Shown here piece by piece: positions 31,990 to 40,071 of a DNA stretch of 45,357 nt. Source of the DNA: Phenylobacterium aquaticum (GTDB lineage: Bacteria > Pseudomonadota > Alphaproteobacteria > Caulobacterales > Caulobacteraceae). The stretch covers positions 1 through 45,357 of the forward strand of contig NZ_JALDPT010000040.1 of assembly GCF_022695515.1 (NCBI RefSeq), given 5' to 3'. The notes under the pieces were generated by a model. The model was not told the DNA's origin, made no database searches, and worked only from the letters and a program-made list of their open reading frames with translations. How positions within the stretch are numbered: position 1 is the first letter of the stretch; every line of letters begins with the position of its first letter. Made by a program: the position numbers and the translations under genes.

Positions 31990-33180
31990 TCAGCTCACCC
32001 CGTCGACCTTCTGCTGGGCGGCCTTCCAGTCCATGGCCTTGCGCACCCGGCTGCCGACCGAGGGGTGGTCGTAGAACAGCACCTCCTCCAGCTTGGACGG
32101 CGTCGCGGCGCGGTATTCGATGGTCTTGACCAGCGCCTTGGCCAGGCCGTCCGGCTCGTTGAAGTGCTCCAGCGAGAAGGTGTCGGCGTCGGCCTCGGCG
32201 ATGCGGGTGATCGACACCCGGATCGGGGTCGAGATCAGGCCCAGCACGGTCAGCAGGATCGCCAGGATCGGGAAGCCGGCCGGGTCGGACAGCCCCCGCA
32301 CGTCCTTGGCCCCCAGCATCCGCGCCACCGGCGCGAAGGCCCGGTCGATGATGAAGAAGCCCACCAGGGCCAGCAGGGCGTAGAGCGCGGCGAAGATGAA
32401 GACGTGGGCGTGGACGTAATGGCCCATCTCGTGGCCGACCACGCCGCGCACCTCGGCGATGTCGGCGTCCTTCTTGAACATCACGTCGCTCATGGCGATG
32501 CGCGAGGTCGAGCCCAGGCCGGCGACATTGGCGGTGTAGCGGTTGGACTGCTTCGAGCCGTCATAGATGAAGATCTTGTCGCTCGGCACGCCGACGGTCT
32601 TGGCCATGGCCACCACCTCGTCGCGCACCGGGCCGGGAGGCGCCGGCTGGTACTTGTTGAACAGCGGCATGATGAAGACCGGCGCCAGGATCATCACCAC
32701 GACGAAGAACAGGGCCACGACGCCCGAGCCCCACAGCCACCAGGTCTTCGGCGCCTTGCGCATCAGGGTGTAGAGCCCGACCAGCAGCAGGGTGAAGAGG
32801 ATGGCCGAGATCAAGCCGGCCGCCAGCTGCTCGCCCAGCCATCCGCCGAACGACCGGCTGGTCAGGCCATAGGCGGTCTCCCGCCACCAGTCGGAATAGG
32901 CGCTCCACGGGAGGTTCAGGATGAACTCCAGGATCGCATCGACGATCAGCACCGCGAAGGCGACCCGCACCGGCTTGGGCGAGCCCTTCTCGATCCCGTC
33001 CCGCACGCGGACCAGGACGCCGGAGCGCAACACCAGCCACGAGGCCACGACCGCGACGATCGCGCCCCACAGAAGCAGCCAGTGACCGCCTTGCGTATAG
33101 GCCTGGGCCTTGGCGTGCTGGGCGGGCGTCAGCACCGCCAGATAGGCGGCGGTCGCCGCCGCCGGATCGAACTGGGCCAT
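31990..33180 (-). CDS. M48 family metalloprotease (Ste24-like)
   Basis: A 396-residue membrane protease. Zinc motif HEMGH is at 250-254 and the third ligand Glu329 lies in AEADAD. Hydrophobic segments occur around 33-52, 74-92, 119-140, 150-172, 258-280 and 302-322, so the catalytic domain is between membrane segments as in Ste24-type CAAX proteases. The bacterial family members take part in envelope protein quality control. GGAG precedes ATG 33180. The gene starts close to a divergent esterase gene and its stop is 6 bp from the repeat element. Confidence 0.92.
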   Translation of the reverse strand: MAQFDPAAATAAYLAVLTPAQHAKAQAYTQGGHWLLLWGAIVAVVASWLVLRSGVLVRVRDGIEKGSPKPVRVAFAVLIVDAILEFILNLPWSAYSDWWRETAYGLTSRSFGGWLGEQLAAGLISAILFTLLLVGLYTLMRKAPKTWWLWGSGVVALFFVVVMILAPVFIMPLFNKYQPAPPGPVRDEVVAMAKTVGVPSDKIFIYDGSKQSNRYTANVAGLGSTSRIAMSDVMFKKDADIAEVRGVVGHEMGHYVHAHVFIFAALYALLALVGFFIIDRAFAPVARMLGAKDVRGLSDPAGFPILAILLTVLGLISTPIRVSITRIAEADADTFSLEHFNEPDGLAKALVKTIEYRAATPSKLEEVLFYDHPSVGSRVRKAMDWKAAQQKVDGVS

Positions 33181-33356
33181 CTTGTCTCCCCCGAAGGCGC
33201 CACTGCGACGGGAAGAGGCCAGCTTTTCGCGGACTTGTCAGGTGAATTTGCCGACAGGCTTCGACCGCCCCGGGATGATCCCGCGCGAGATCGGCCTCTC
33301 CAGTTGCATCCCCGCCTGAACCCGACAACATGGCGCGCGGATCAGGAGGACGGGTC

Positions 33357-35098
33357 ATGGGGCGGTTTGGACATTGGGCGGGACTTCTCGTGGCGGTCGC
33401 CCTGCCCTGGATGACGGGCCAGGCCCAGGCCGCGCCGGCGCTGTCGGTCGCCATCACCGTGCCCGCCACGGCGGGCGCCCAGCCGATCGACGGGCGGCTG
33501 ATCCTGCTGATCTCGACCAAGACCGGGACCGAGCCGCGCCAGCAGGTCTCGCCCGAGACGGCGCTCGATTCGCCCTTCATGTTCGGCATGACCGTCGACG
33601 GCGTCGCCGCCGGCCAGACGATTACGATCGATGACACGGCCTTCGGCTGGCCGACCCGCAAGCTGTCGGACCTCAAGCCCGGCGACTACACCGTCCAGGT
33701 GGTGCTGAACCGCTACGAGACCTTCCATCGCGCCGACGGCTCGGTGGTCAAGCTGCCGCCGGATCGCGGCGAGGGCCAGCAGTGGACCCAGAAGCCCGGC
33801 AATCTCTATTCCACCCCGGTGCGCCTGCACCGGGACCCGTCGAGCCCGCAGCGCATCGCCATCAGCCTCGACCGCCAGATGCCGGCCATCACGCCCAAGC
33901 CCGACACTGAATGGGTCAAGCACATCCGCATCAAGAGCGAGCGGCTCTCCAAGTACTGGGGCCGGCCGGTCTATCTCGGGGCCCACGTCCTGCTGCCCAA
34001 GGGCTTCGCCGACCATCCCAAGGCGCACTATCCGCTGATGGTCTTCCACGGCCACTTCCCGGACGACATCTCGGGCTTCCGCACCACCCCGCCCGATCCG
34101 AACCTCCAGCCCGACTATTCCGAGCGCTTCCACCTGGCCGGCTACAACAAGATCCAGCAGCAGGAGGCCTACGCCTTTTACCAGAAGTGGATCTCGCCGG
34201 ACTTCCCGCGCTTCCTGGTCATCGAGATCGACCACGCCAACCCGTACTATGACGACAGCTACGCGGTGAACTCGGCCAATCTCGGCCCCTATGGCGACGC
34301 CATCAATTACGAGCTGATCCCCGAGGTGGAGAAGCAGTTCCGCGGCCTGGGCCAGGGCTGGGCGCGCTTCACCTATGGCGGCTCGACCGGCGGCTGGGAG
34401 GCCATGGCGACCCAGGTCTTCTATCCGGACATGTACAACGGCGCCTTCGCCGCCTGCCCGGACCCGATCGACTTCCGCGCCTATACGATCGTCAACATCT
34501 ACGCCGACAAGAACGCCTACGCCCTGCAGGCGCGGCCCAGTCGGTCGAGCGCCCCGCCATCCGCGACTATCTGGGCGAGATCCGCTCCACCCAGCGGGAT
34601 TCCAACTATCAGGAGCTGGTGGCCGGCGACCGCGGCCGCTCGGGCGGTCAATACGACATCTGGCAGGCGGTGTTCGGGCCCCAAGGCGCCGACGGCTATC
34701 CGGCCCCCATCTGGGACAAGGTCACCGGCGACATCGACCCGCGGGTCGCCGCCTATTGGAAGGAGCACTACGACCTGACCGACATCGTCGCCCGCAACTG
34801 GGCGACCCTGGGGCCGAAGCTCGCCGGCAAGCTGCACATCTATGTCGGCCTGGGGGACAACTACTTCCTGACCGATTCCGTCTATTTCGCGCAGGACAAG
34901 CTGGAGGCTTTGCAGAACCCGGCCTGGGGCGGCGAGATCGCCTATGGCCAGCGGGCCGAGCATTGCTGGAACGGCGATCCCACCCAGCCCAACGCCTATT
35001 CGCGGCTGCACTACAACACCCAGTACGTGCCCAAGATCATGGACCGGATCGCCAAGACCGCCCCGCCCGGGGCCGATCTGACCAGCTGGCGCTACTGA
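33357..35098 (+). CDS. Secreted alpha/beta-hydrolase (esterase-like), frameshifted
   Basis: AGGAGGA precedes ATG 33357. Frame one covers residues 1 to about 395, including a signal peptide (GHWAGLLVAVALPWMTGQAQA), a beta-rich N-terminal domain, YPLMVFHGHFPDDISGF, and the nucleophile elbow YGGSTGGWEAM. Just after NIYADKNAYALQA the conserved sequence moves to the next frame (VERPAIRDYLGEIRSTQRD) and continues to 35098 through HIYVGLGDNYFLTDSVYF, with Asp and a final LHYNTQYVPKIMDRI. The restored product is about 580 residues. Without correction the frame would stop at 34778 after Ser/Arg/Pro-rich missense sequence, removing the C-terminal lobe that carries the likely acid/His residues. Substrate unknown; probably acts outside the inner membrane. 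Confidence 0.8.
34536..34538. other. Apparent one-base deletion in a C run (esterase frameshift)
   Basis: The region reads GCGCGGCCCAGTCGGTCGAG. One additional C makes CCC CAG TCG GTC GAG and joins both frames without loss of a residue. The event type equals those at 809-813 and 29464-29466. Confidence 0.73.
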
Positions 35099-35179
35099 TC
35101 GCGTCGATTTCACATTGGCGCGGTTGAACCGGGGCTGCGAATAGGCTTGAGGAGACCCTCAGCGTTTGAGGGGTCTTAG

Positions 35180-36994
35180 ATGGTGTTGTCCTGGTTCGGC
35201 CGCATGGCCGCGGCGATCGGCATGGGCGCCTCCTTGCATCACGGGGCGCCGCCGGCCCAGCACAACCTCATCCTGTTCGTCGCCGACGCCCTGCGCTCGG
35301 AGATCGTGGACGAGACCACGGCCCCGGCCCTGGCCGCCGTGCGCAGCGAGGGCGTCGATTTCAGGAACAGCCACTCCCTGTTCCCGACCGTCACCACGGC
35401 CAACGCCTCGGCCATCTCCACCGGCCATCGGCTGGGGGACACGGGCAATTTCGGCAACACCCTCTATGTGGGTCGCCCCCTGCCCGCCCCCGTCGGCTCC
35501 GCCCTGCCCGGCCTGGAGAGCGACCCGGTCCTGGGGGTGATGAACGACCGCTTCGGCGGCAATTACCTGAACGAGATCAGCCTGCTGCATGCGGCCCATG
35601 ACCAGGGCTTCCAGACCGCGGTGCTGGGCAAGCACGGTCCCGCCGCCATTCAGGACGCCCTGTCGCGCGACGGAACCGGGACCATCGTCATCGACGACAT
35701 CACCGGCCGTACGGGCGGCCTGCCGCTGAGCGCGGAGCTGACCGCCGCCATCCGCGCGGCGGGTCTCGAACCCGTCACCCCCAACCGTGACGAGAACGCC
35801 CGCGACGGGGACAAGGACACCCCCGGCACCCTGGTTCCCAACCGCGTCCAGCAGGACTGGTTCTCCGCCGTGGCGACCAAGGTGCTGCTGCCGCGCTTCA
35901 AGGCGGCCAACAAGCCCTTCGTCCTGGTCTTCTGGTCCCGCGACCCGGACGGCACCCAGCATAACCAGGGCGACAGCCTGAACAGCCTGACGCCTGGCGT
36001 GAACGGCCCGACCAGCCTGGCGGCGATCCGCAACGCCTCCGACGACCTCGCCGCCCTGCGCGCCGCCGTGAAGGCCGCGGGCCTTGAGGCGACCACCGAC
36101 ATCATCATCACCGCCGACCACGGCGTCGCCGTCGCGTCGAAGGCCAGCGAGACCAGCGCCGCCGCCAAGCTGACCTATCCCGACGTCACGCCCGGCCACC
36201 TGCCCGCCGGCTTCGTCGCCATCGACCTGGCCAAGGCGCTCGACCTGCCGATCCACGACGGCAAGGGCGCTCTGGTCGATCCGGCCAAGGGCGGCCACCC
36301 CGGACGCGGCGCCCTGCTGGGCCCCGACCCGAGCGCGCCCCAGGTGGTGCTGGCCCCCAATGGCGGCGCGGAACTGATCTATCTGCCGGGTCCGGACGCC
36401 AAGGCGCTCGCCCCGCGGGTCGTGAAGTTCCTGACCGAGCAGGACTATACGGGCGCGATCTTCGTCGACGACGCCCTGGGCCCCCAGGCCGGCGCCCTGC
36501 CCTTGAGCGCCGTGGGCCTGACCGGCAAGGCGCGCACGCCCCGGCCCTCCATCGTGGTCAGTTTCCGCAGCTTCACCACCGGCTGCGACCGCCCGGAGAT
36601 CTGCGCGGCGGAGGTGGCCGACACCGATCTGCGCCAGGGCCAGGGCATCCACGGCACGGTCAGCCGCCAGGACACCCACAACTTCATGGCCGCTGTCGGT
36701 CCCGACTTCCGCAAGGGCTTCGTCGATCCGGCCCCGGTCAGCAACGCCGACCTGGCGATCACCACCGCCCACATCCTGGGGATCAAGCTGCCCAGCGCCG
36801 GGTCCGCCCGCGGCCGGGTGATGGGCGAGGCGCTCGTCGCCGACGGCAAACCCCGCAAGGTCACCGCCCGCACCCTGACCTCGGCGGTCGCCGCCAACGG
36901 CTTCGTCACCAAGCTCGACATGCAGCAGGTGGGGCCCACGCCCTATGTCGACGCCGCCGGCATGCCGGGCCGCGTGGTGGGTCTGAAGCCGTAA
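35180..36994 (+). CDS. Alkaline-phosphatase-superfamily phosphodiesterase/nucleotide pyrophosphatase
   Basis: A 604-residue enzyme, GAGGGG seven bases before ATG 35180. The N-terminus is a short possible export signal. Metal ligands are visible: D36 in LFVADALRS, the nucleophile Thr72 in FPTVTTANASA, D and H in RDPDGTQHNQGD, the DH pair in ITADHGV, and His in RQDTHNFMAAVGPDF. This layout fits type I phosphodiesterases/NPP enzymes that cleave phosphodiester or pyrophosphate bonds. It lies 81 bp behind the esterase gene on the same strand and may be co-transcribed, suggesting extracytoplasmic ester breakdown. Confidence 0.88.
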   Translation: MVLSWFGRMAAAIGMGASLHHGAPPAQHNLILFVADALRSEIVDETTAPALAAVRSEGVDFRNSHSLFPTVTTANASAISTGHRLGDTGNFGNTLYVGRPLPAPVGSALPGLESDPVLGVMNDRFGGNYLNEISLLHAAHDQGFQTAVLGKHGPAAIQDALSRDGTGTIVIDDITGRTGGLPLSAELTAAIRAAGLEPVTPNRDENARDGDKDTPGTLVPNRVQQDWFSAVATKVLLPRFKAANKPFVLVFWSRDPDGTQHNQGDSLNSLTPGVNGPTSLAAIRNASDDLAALRAAVKAAGLEATTDIIITADHGVAVASKASETSAAAKLTYPDVTPGHLPAGFVAIDLAKALDLPIHDGKGALVDPAKGGHPGRGALLGPDPSAPQVVLAPNGGAELIYLPGPDAKALAPRVVKFLTEQDYTGAIFVDDALGPQAGALPLSAVGLTGKARTPRPSIVVSFRSFTTGCDRPEICAAEVADTDLRQGQGIHGTVSRQDTHNFMAAVGPDFRKGFVDPAPVSNADLAITTAHILGIKLPSAGSARGRVMGEALVADGKPRKVTARTLTSAVAANGFVTKLDMQQVGPTPYVDAAGMPGRVVGLKP

Positions 36995-37005
36995 GCCTAT
37001 CCGCT

Positions 37006-37027
37006 GACCCCGGCGAAGGCCGGGGTC
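37006..37027. repeat. REP-like palindrome at a convergent gene end
   Basis: GACCCCGGC-GAAG-GCCGGGGTC, 9 bp perfect arms with a 4-base loop, between the convergent ends of the phosphodiesterase gene (36994) and the small repeat-protein gene (37035). The sequence is a common dispersed palindrome in alphaproteobacteria and may serve as a two-way terminator. No T-run on either side. Confidence 0.6.
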
Positions 37028-37034
37028 CAGGCGC

Positions 37035-37265
37035 CTAGCGCTTGTCGTCGATGATGTTCAGCTTGCGCACGGTCAGTTCTCCGATCTCGAGGCGTCCGAC
37101 CTTCATCCGCCCCACGGCCAGTCTACCGACCGCGAGGCGGCCGATCGCCACCGCCCCAAGGCTCAGCGCGCCGATCGCCAGGGCGCCCAGCGCCGCCAGC
37201 CCCACGGCGCCGACGGGCAGCGCCTGGGCCTTGGCGGCCGGGGGTTTGGCGGCCTCTTCGGTCAC
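37035..37265 (-). CDS. Small protein of short hydrophobic repeats behind ppdK
   Basis: A 76-residue protein beginning with GTG at 37265; this codon overlaps the ppdK TGA (GTGA), so translation is coupled. After a short Ala/Pro-rich head, residues about 24-70 are a run of five-residue units with Leu/Val/Ile then Gly (GALAIGALSLGAVAIGRL then AVGRLAVGRMKVGRLEIGEL), the pattern of pentapeptide-like or beta-helix coils, with the later units increasingly charged. The tail is VRKLNIIDDKR. The hydrophobic first units might instead be a membrane segment. Family unknown; the repeat is real sequence and not a shadow of another gene. Confidence 0.75.
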   Translation of the reverse strand: MTEEAAKPPAAKAQALPVGAVGLAALGALAIGALSLGAVAIGRLAVGRLAVGRMKVGRLEIGELTVRKLNIIDDKR

Positions 37266-39958
37266 CGGTCCTTCTCGCGCTCGCCGATGGCGGCCTGGGC
37301 CGCGGCCAGGCGCGCGATCGGCACCCGGAACGGCGAGCAGCTGACATAGTCCAGGCCGATCTTCTCGCAGAAGGCGATGGAGGCCGGGTCGCCGCCATGC
37401 TCGCCGCAGATGCCCATCTTGGCGTCCGGACGCACCGCGCGGCCGCGCTCGGCGGCGATGCGGATCAGGTCGCCGACGCCTTCCTGGTCGAGGGTGACGA
37501 AGGGGTCCTTCTCGAAGATCCCCTTGTCGATATAGGCGTTCAGGAACCGGCCGGAGTCGTCGCGGCTGATGCCGAAAGTGGTCTGGGTCAGGTCATTGGT
37601 GCCGAAGGAGAAGAACTCGGCGTATTCGGCCAGGTCGCCGGCGCGGATCGCGGCGCGCGGCAGCTCGATCATGGTGCCGACCGAATAGTCGATCGTCACG
37701 CCCTTCTCGGCCAACACCTGCTTGGCGATGCGGTCGGTGAGCTGGCGCAGGTAGCGCATCTCCTCACCCTTGGCGACCAGCGGGTGCATGATCTCCGGGA
37801 TCGGGGCGCTCTTGCCCGAGGCGGCGATCTCGCAGGCCGCCTCGAAGATGGCCCGGACCTGCATCTCGTAGATCTCAGGGTACGAGACGCCCAGGCGGCA
37901 GCCGCGGTGGCCGAGCATGGGGTTGGTCTCGTGCAGTTCCTTGGCGCGCCGCATCAGCTTGGCGGCGTCCAGGCCGGTGGCCTTGGCCACGGCCACCAGG
38001 TCCTCCTCGGTGTGCGGCAGGAACTCGTGCAGCGGCGGGTCGAGCAGGCGGATGGTGACCGGCAGGCCTTCCATGATCGTGAACAGCTCGACGAAGTCGT
38101 TGCGCTGCATCGGCAGGATCTTGGTCAGGGCCGCGCGGCGGCCGGCCTCGTCGTCGGCGAGGATCATCTCGCGCACGGCGGCGATGCGGTCCTCGTCAAA
38201 GAACATGTGCTCGGTGCGGCAAAGACCGATGCCCTCCGCGCCGAACTGGCGGGCGGTGCGGGCGTCCAGCGGGGTCTCCGCGTTGGCTCGGACCTTCAGG
38301 CGGCGGACCTCGTCGGCCCAGGTCATCAGGGTCGCGAAGTCGCCCGACAGTTCGGGCTCGATCATCTTCACCGCGCCGGACAGGACCTCGCCCTTGGAGC
38401 CGTCGATGGTGATGATGTCGCCGGCCTTGAACACCCGGCCGCGGGCGCGGAACTCGCCCAGCTTCTCATAGATCTGGATCTCGCCGGCGCCGGAGACGCA
38501 AGGCCGGCCCATGCCGCGGGCGACCACGGCGGCGTGGCTGGTCATGCCGCCCCGGGCGGTGACGATGCCGCGGGCCGCATGCATGCCGTGGATGTCCTCC
38601 GGCGAGGTCTCCTCGCGGACCAGGATGACGGACTCGCCCGCCGATCCCAGGCGCTCGGCCTCGTCGCTATCGAACACCACCTTGCCGGTCGCCGCGCCGG
38701 GCGAGGCCGGCAGGCCGGCGGTGATCACATCGCGGGCGCTGGTCGGGTCGATGGTCGGGTGCAGCAGCTGGTCGAGGCTGGCGGGCTCGACCCGCATCAC
38801 CGCCTCTTCCTTGGTGATCAGGCCCTCGGTGGCGAGATCGACCGCAACCTTCAGCGCCGCCTTGGCGGTCCGCTTTCCGTTGCGGGTCTGGAGCATGTAG
38901 AGGCGCCCCTTCTCCACCGTGAACTCGATGTCCTGCATGTCGCGATAGTGGGTTTCCAGCTTCTCGACGACGGACTTGAACTGGTTGAAGACCTCCGGGA
39001 GGGCTTCCTCCATGGACGGCGCCTTCTCGCCCATTTCCTCACGGGCGATCTTGGTCAGGGCCTGGGGGGTGCGGATGCCGGCGACGACGTCCTCGCCCTG
39101 GGCGTTGATCAGGAACTCGCCATAGAGGCGGGCTTCGCCGGTCGACGGATTGCGGGTGAAGGCCACGCCGGTCGCCGATGAGTCGCCCATGTTGCCGAAC
39201 ACCATCGACTGGACGTTGACGGCCGTGCCCCAGCTCTCCGGGATGTCGTGCATGCGGCGATAGAACTTGGCGCGCTCGTTCATCCAGCTGGCGAACACGG
39301 CGCTGATCGCGCCCCACAGCTGCTCCTGTGGGTCCTGCGGGAACGGCTTGCCGAGCTCGCGGGCGACGGCGGCCTTGTAGTCGGCGACCACGGTCTCCCA
39401 GTCCTCGGCGGTGAGGCCGGTGTCGACCGTGACGTCCAGGCGCTCCTTATGCTCGTCCAGGATCTCCTCGAACATGTGGTGGTCGAGATCGAGCACCACG
39501 TTCGAATACATCTGGATGAAGCGGCGATAGCTGTCGAAGGCGAAGCGGCGGTCACCGGCCAGCTTGGCCAGGCCCTCGACCGTCTCGTCGTTCAGGCCAA
39601 GGTTCAGGACCGTGTCCATCATGCCCGGCATCGAGGCCCGCGCGCCTGAGCGCACCGAGACCAGCAGCGGGTTGGCCGGGTCGCCGAAGCGCTTGCCGGT
39701 GATGGTCTCGACGGTGGCCAGGCCGGCGTCGACCTGGGCGGTCAGCTCCGGCGGATAGGTCTTGTCGTTGGAATAGTAGTGGACGCAGGCCTCGGTGGTG
39801 ATGGTGAACCCCGGCGGCACCGGCAGGCCGAGCGACGACATCTCCGCCAGATTGGCGCCCTTGCCGCCCAGAAGGTTCTTCATGGACGCATCGCCGTCGG
39901 CGCTGCCCCCACCGAAGGAATAGACCCAACGCAGCTTGGAAAGCGTATCGGTCGACAT
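37262..39958 (-). CDS. ppdK: Pyruvate, phosphate dikinase
   Basis: An 898-residue enzyme converting pyruvate, ATP and phosphate to PEP, AMP and diphosphate, reversibly. ATG 39958 has AGGAGG eight bases upstream; TTG 39964 is less likely. The ATP-grasp N-domain begins LLGGKGANLAEMSSLGLPVPPGF. The phosphorylated His (about residue 475) lies in TARGGMTSHAAVVARGMGRPCV-type sequence (GGMTSHAA). The C-terminal PEP-binding barrel has LCRTEHMFFDEDRI, GHRGCRLGVSYPEIY, FSFGTNDLTQTTFG and the catalytic Cys in GICGEHGGDP. Full family length. The small repeat protein overlaps its end by 4 bp. In this kind of bacterium it would serve gluconeogenesis or ATP/PPi balance. Confidence 0.97.
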   Translation of the reverse strand: MSTDTLSKLRWVYSFGGGSADGDASMKNLLGGKGANLAEMSSLGLPVPPGFTITTEACVHYYSNDKTYPPELTAQVDAGLATVETITGKRFGDPANPLLVSVRSGARASMPGMMDTVLNLGLNDETVEGLAKLAGDRRFAFDSYRRFIQMYSNVVLDLDHHMFEEILDEHKERLDVTVDTGLTAEDWETVVADYKAAVARELGKPFPQDPQEQLWGAISAVFASWMNERAKFYRRMHDIPESWGTAVNVQSMVFGNMGDSSATGVAFTRNPSTGEARLYGEFLINAQGEDVVAGIRTPQALTKIAREEMGEKAPSMEEALPEVFNQFKSVVEKLETHYRDMQDIEFTVEKGRLYMLQTRNGKRTAKAALKVAVDLATEGLITKEEAVMRVEPASLDQLLHPTIDPTSARDVITAGLPASPGAATGKVVFDSDEAERLGSAGESVILVREETSPEDIHGMHAARGIVTARGGMTSHAAVVARGMGRPCVSGAGEIQIYEKLGEFRARGRVFKAGDIITIDGSKGEVLSGAVKMIEPELSGDFATLMTWADEVRRLKVRANAETPLDARTARQFGAEGIGLCRTEHMFFDEDRIAAVREMILADDEAGRRAALTKILPMQRNDFVELFTIMEGLPVTIRLLDPPLHEFLPHTEEDLVAVAKATGLDAAKLMRRAKELHETNPMLGHRGCRLGVSYPEIYEMQVRAIFEAACEIAASGKSAPIPEIMHPLVAKGEEMRYLRQLTDRIAKQVLAEKGVTIDYSVGTMIELPRAAIRAGDLAEYAEFFSFGTNDLTQTTFGISRDDSGRFLNAYIDKGIFEKDPFVTLDQEGVGDLIRIAAERGRAVRPDAKMGICGEHGGDPASIAFCEKIGLDYVSCSPFRVPIARLAAAQAAIGEREKDR

Positions 39959-40071
39959 CCTCAAATCCTCCTAGAGCGCTTCGCGACCAGGGTGTTCGCC
40001 TGGCCGATCAGGAAGCGCGACCAACAATAGACCCTAACTCCCAGCTCGGCCTTTCAGAGCCGTGAAGGAGG

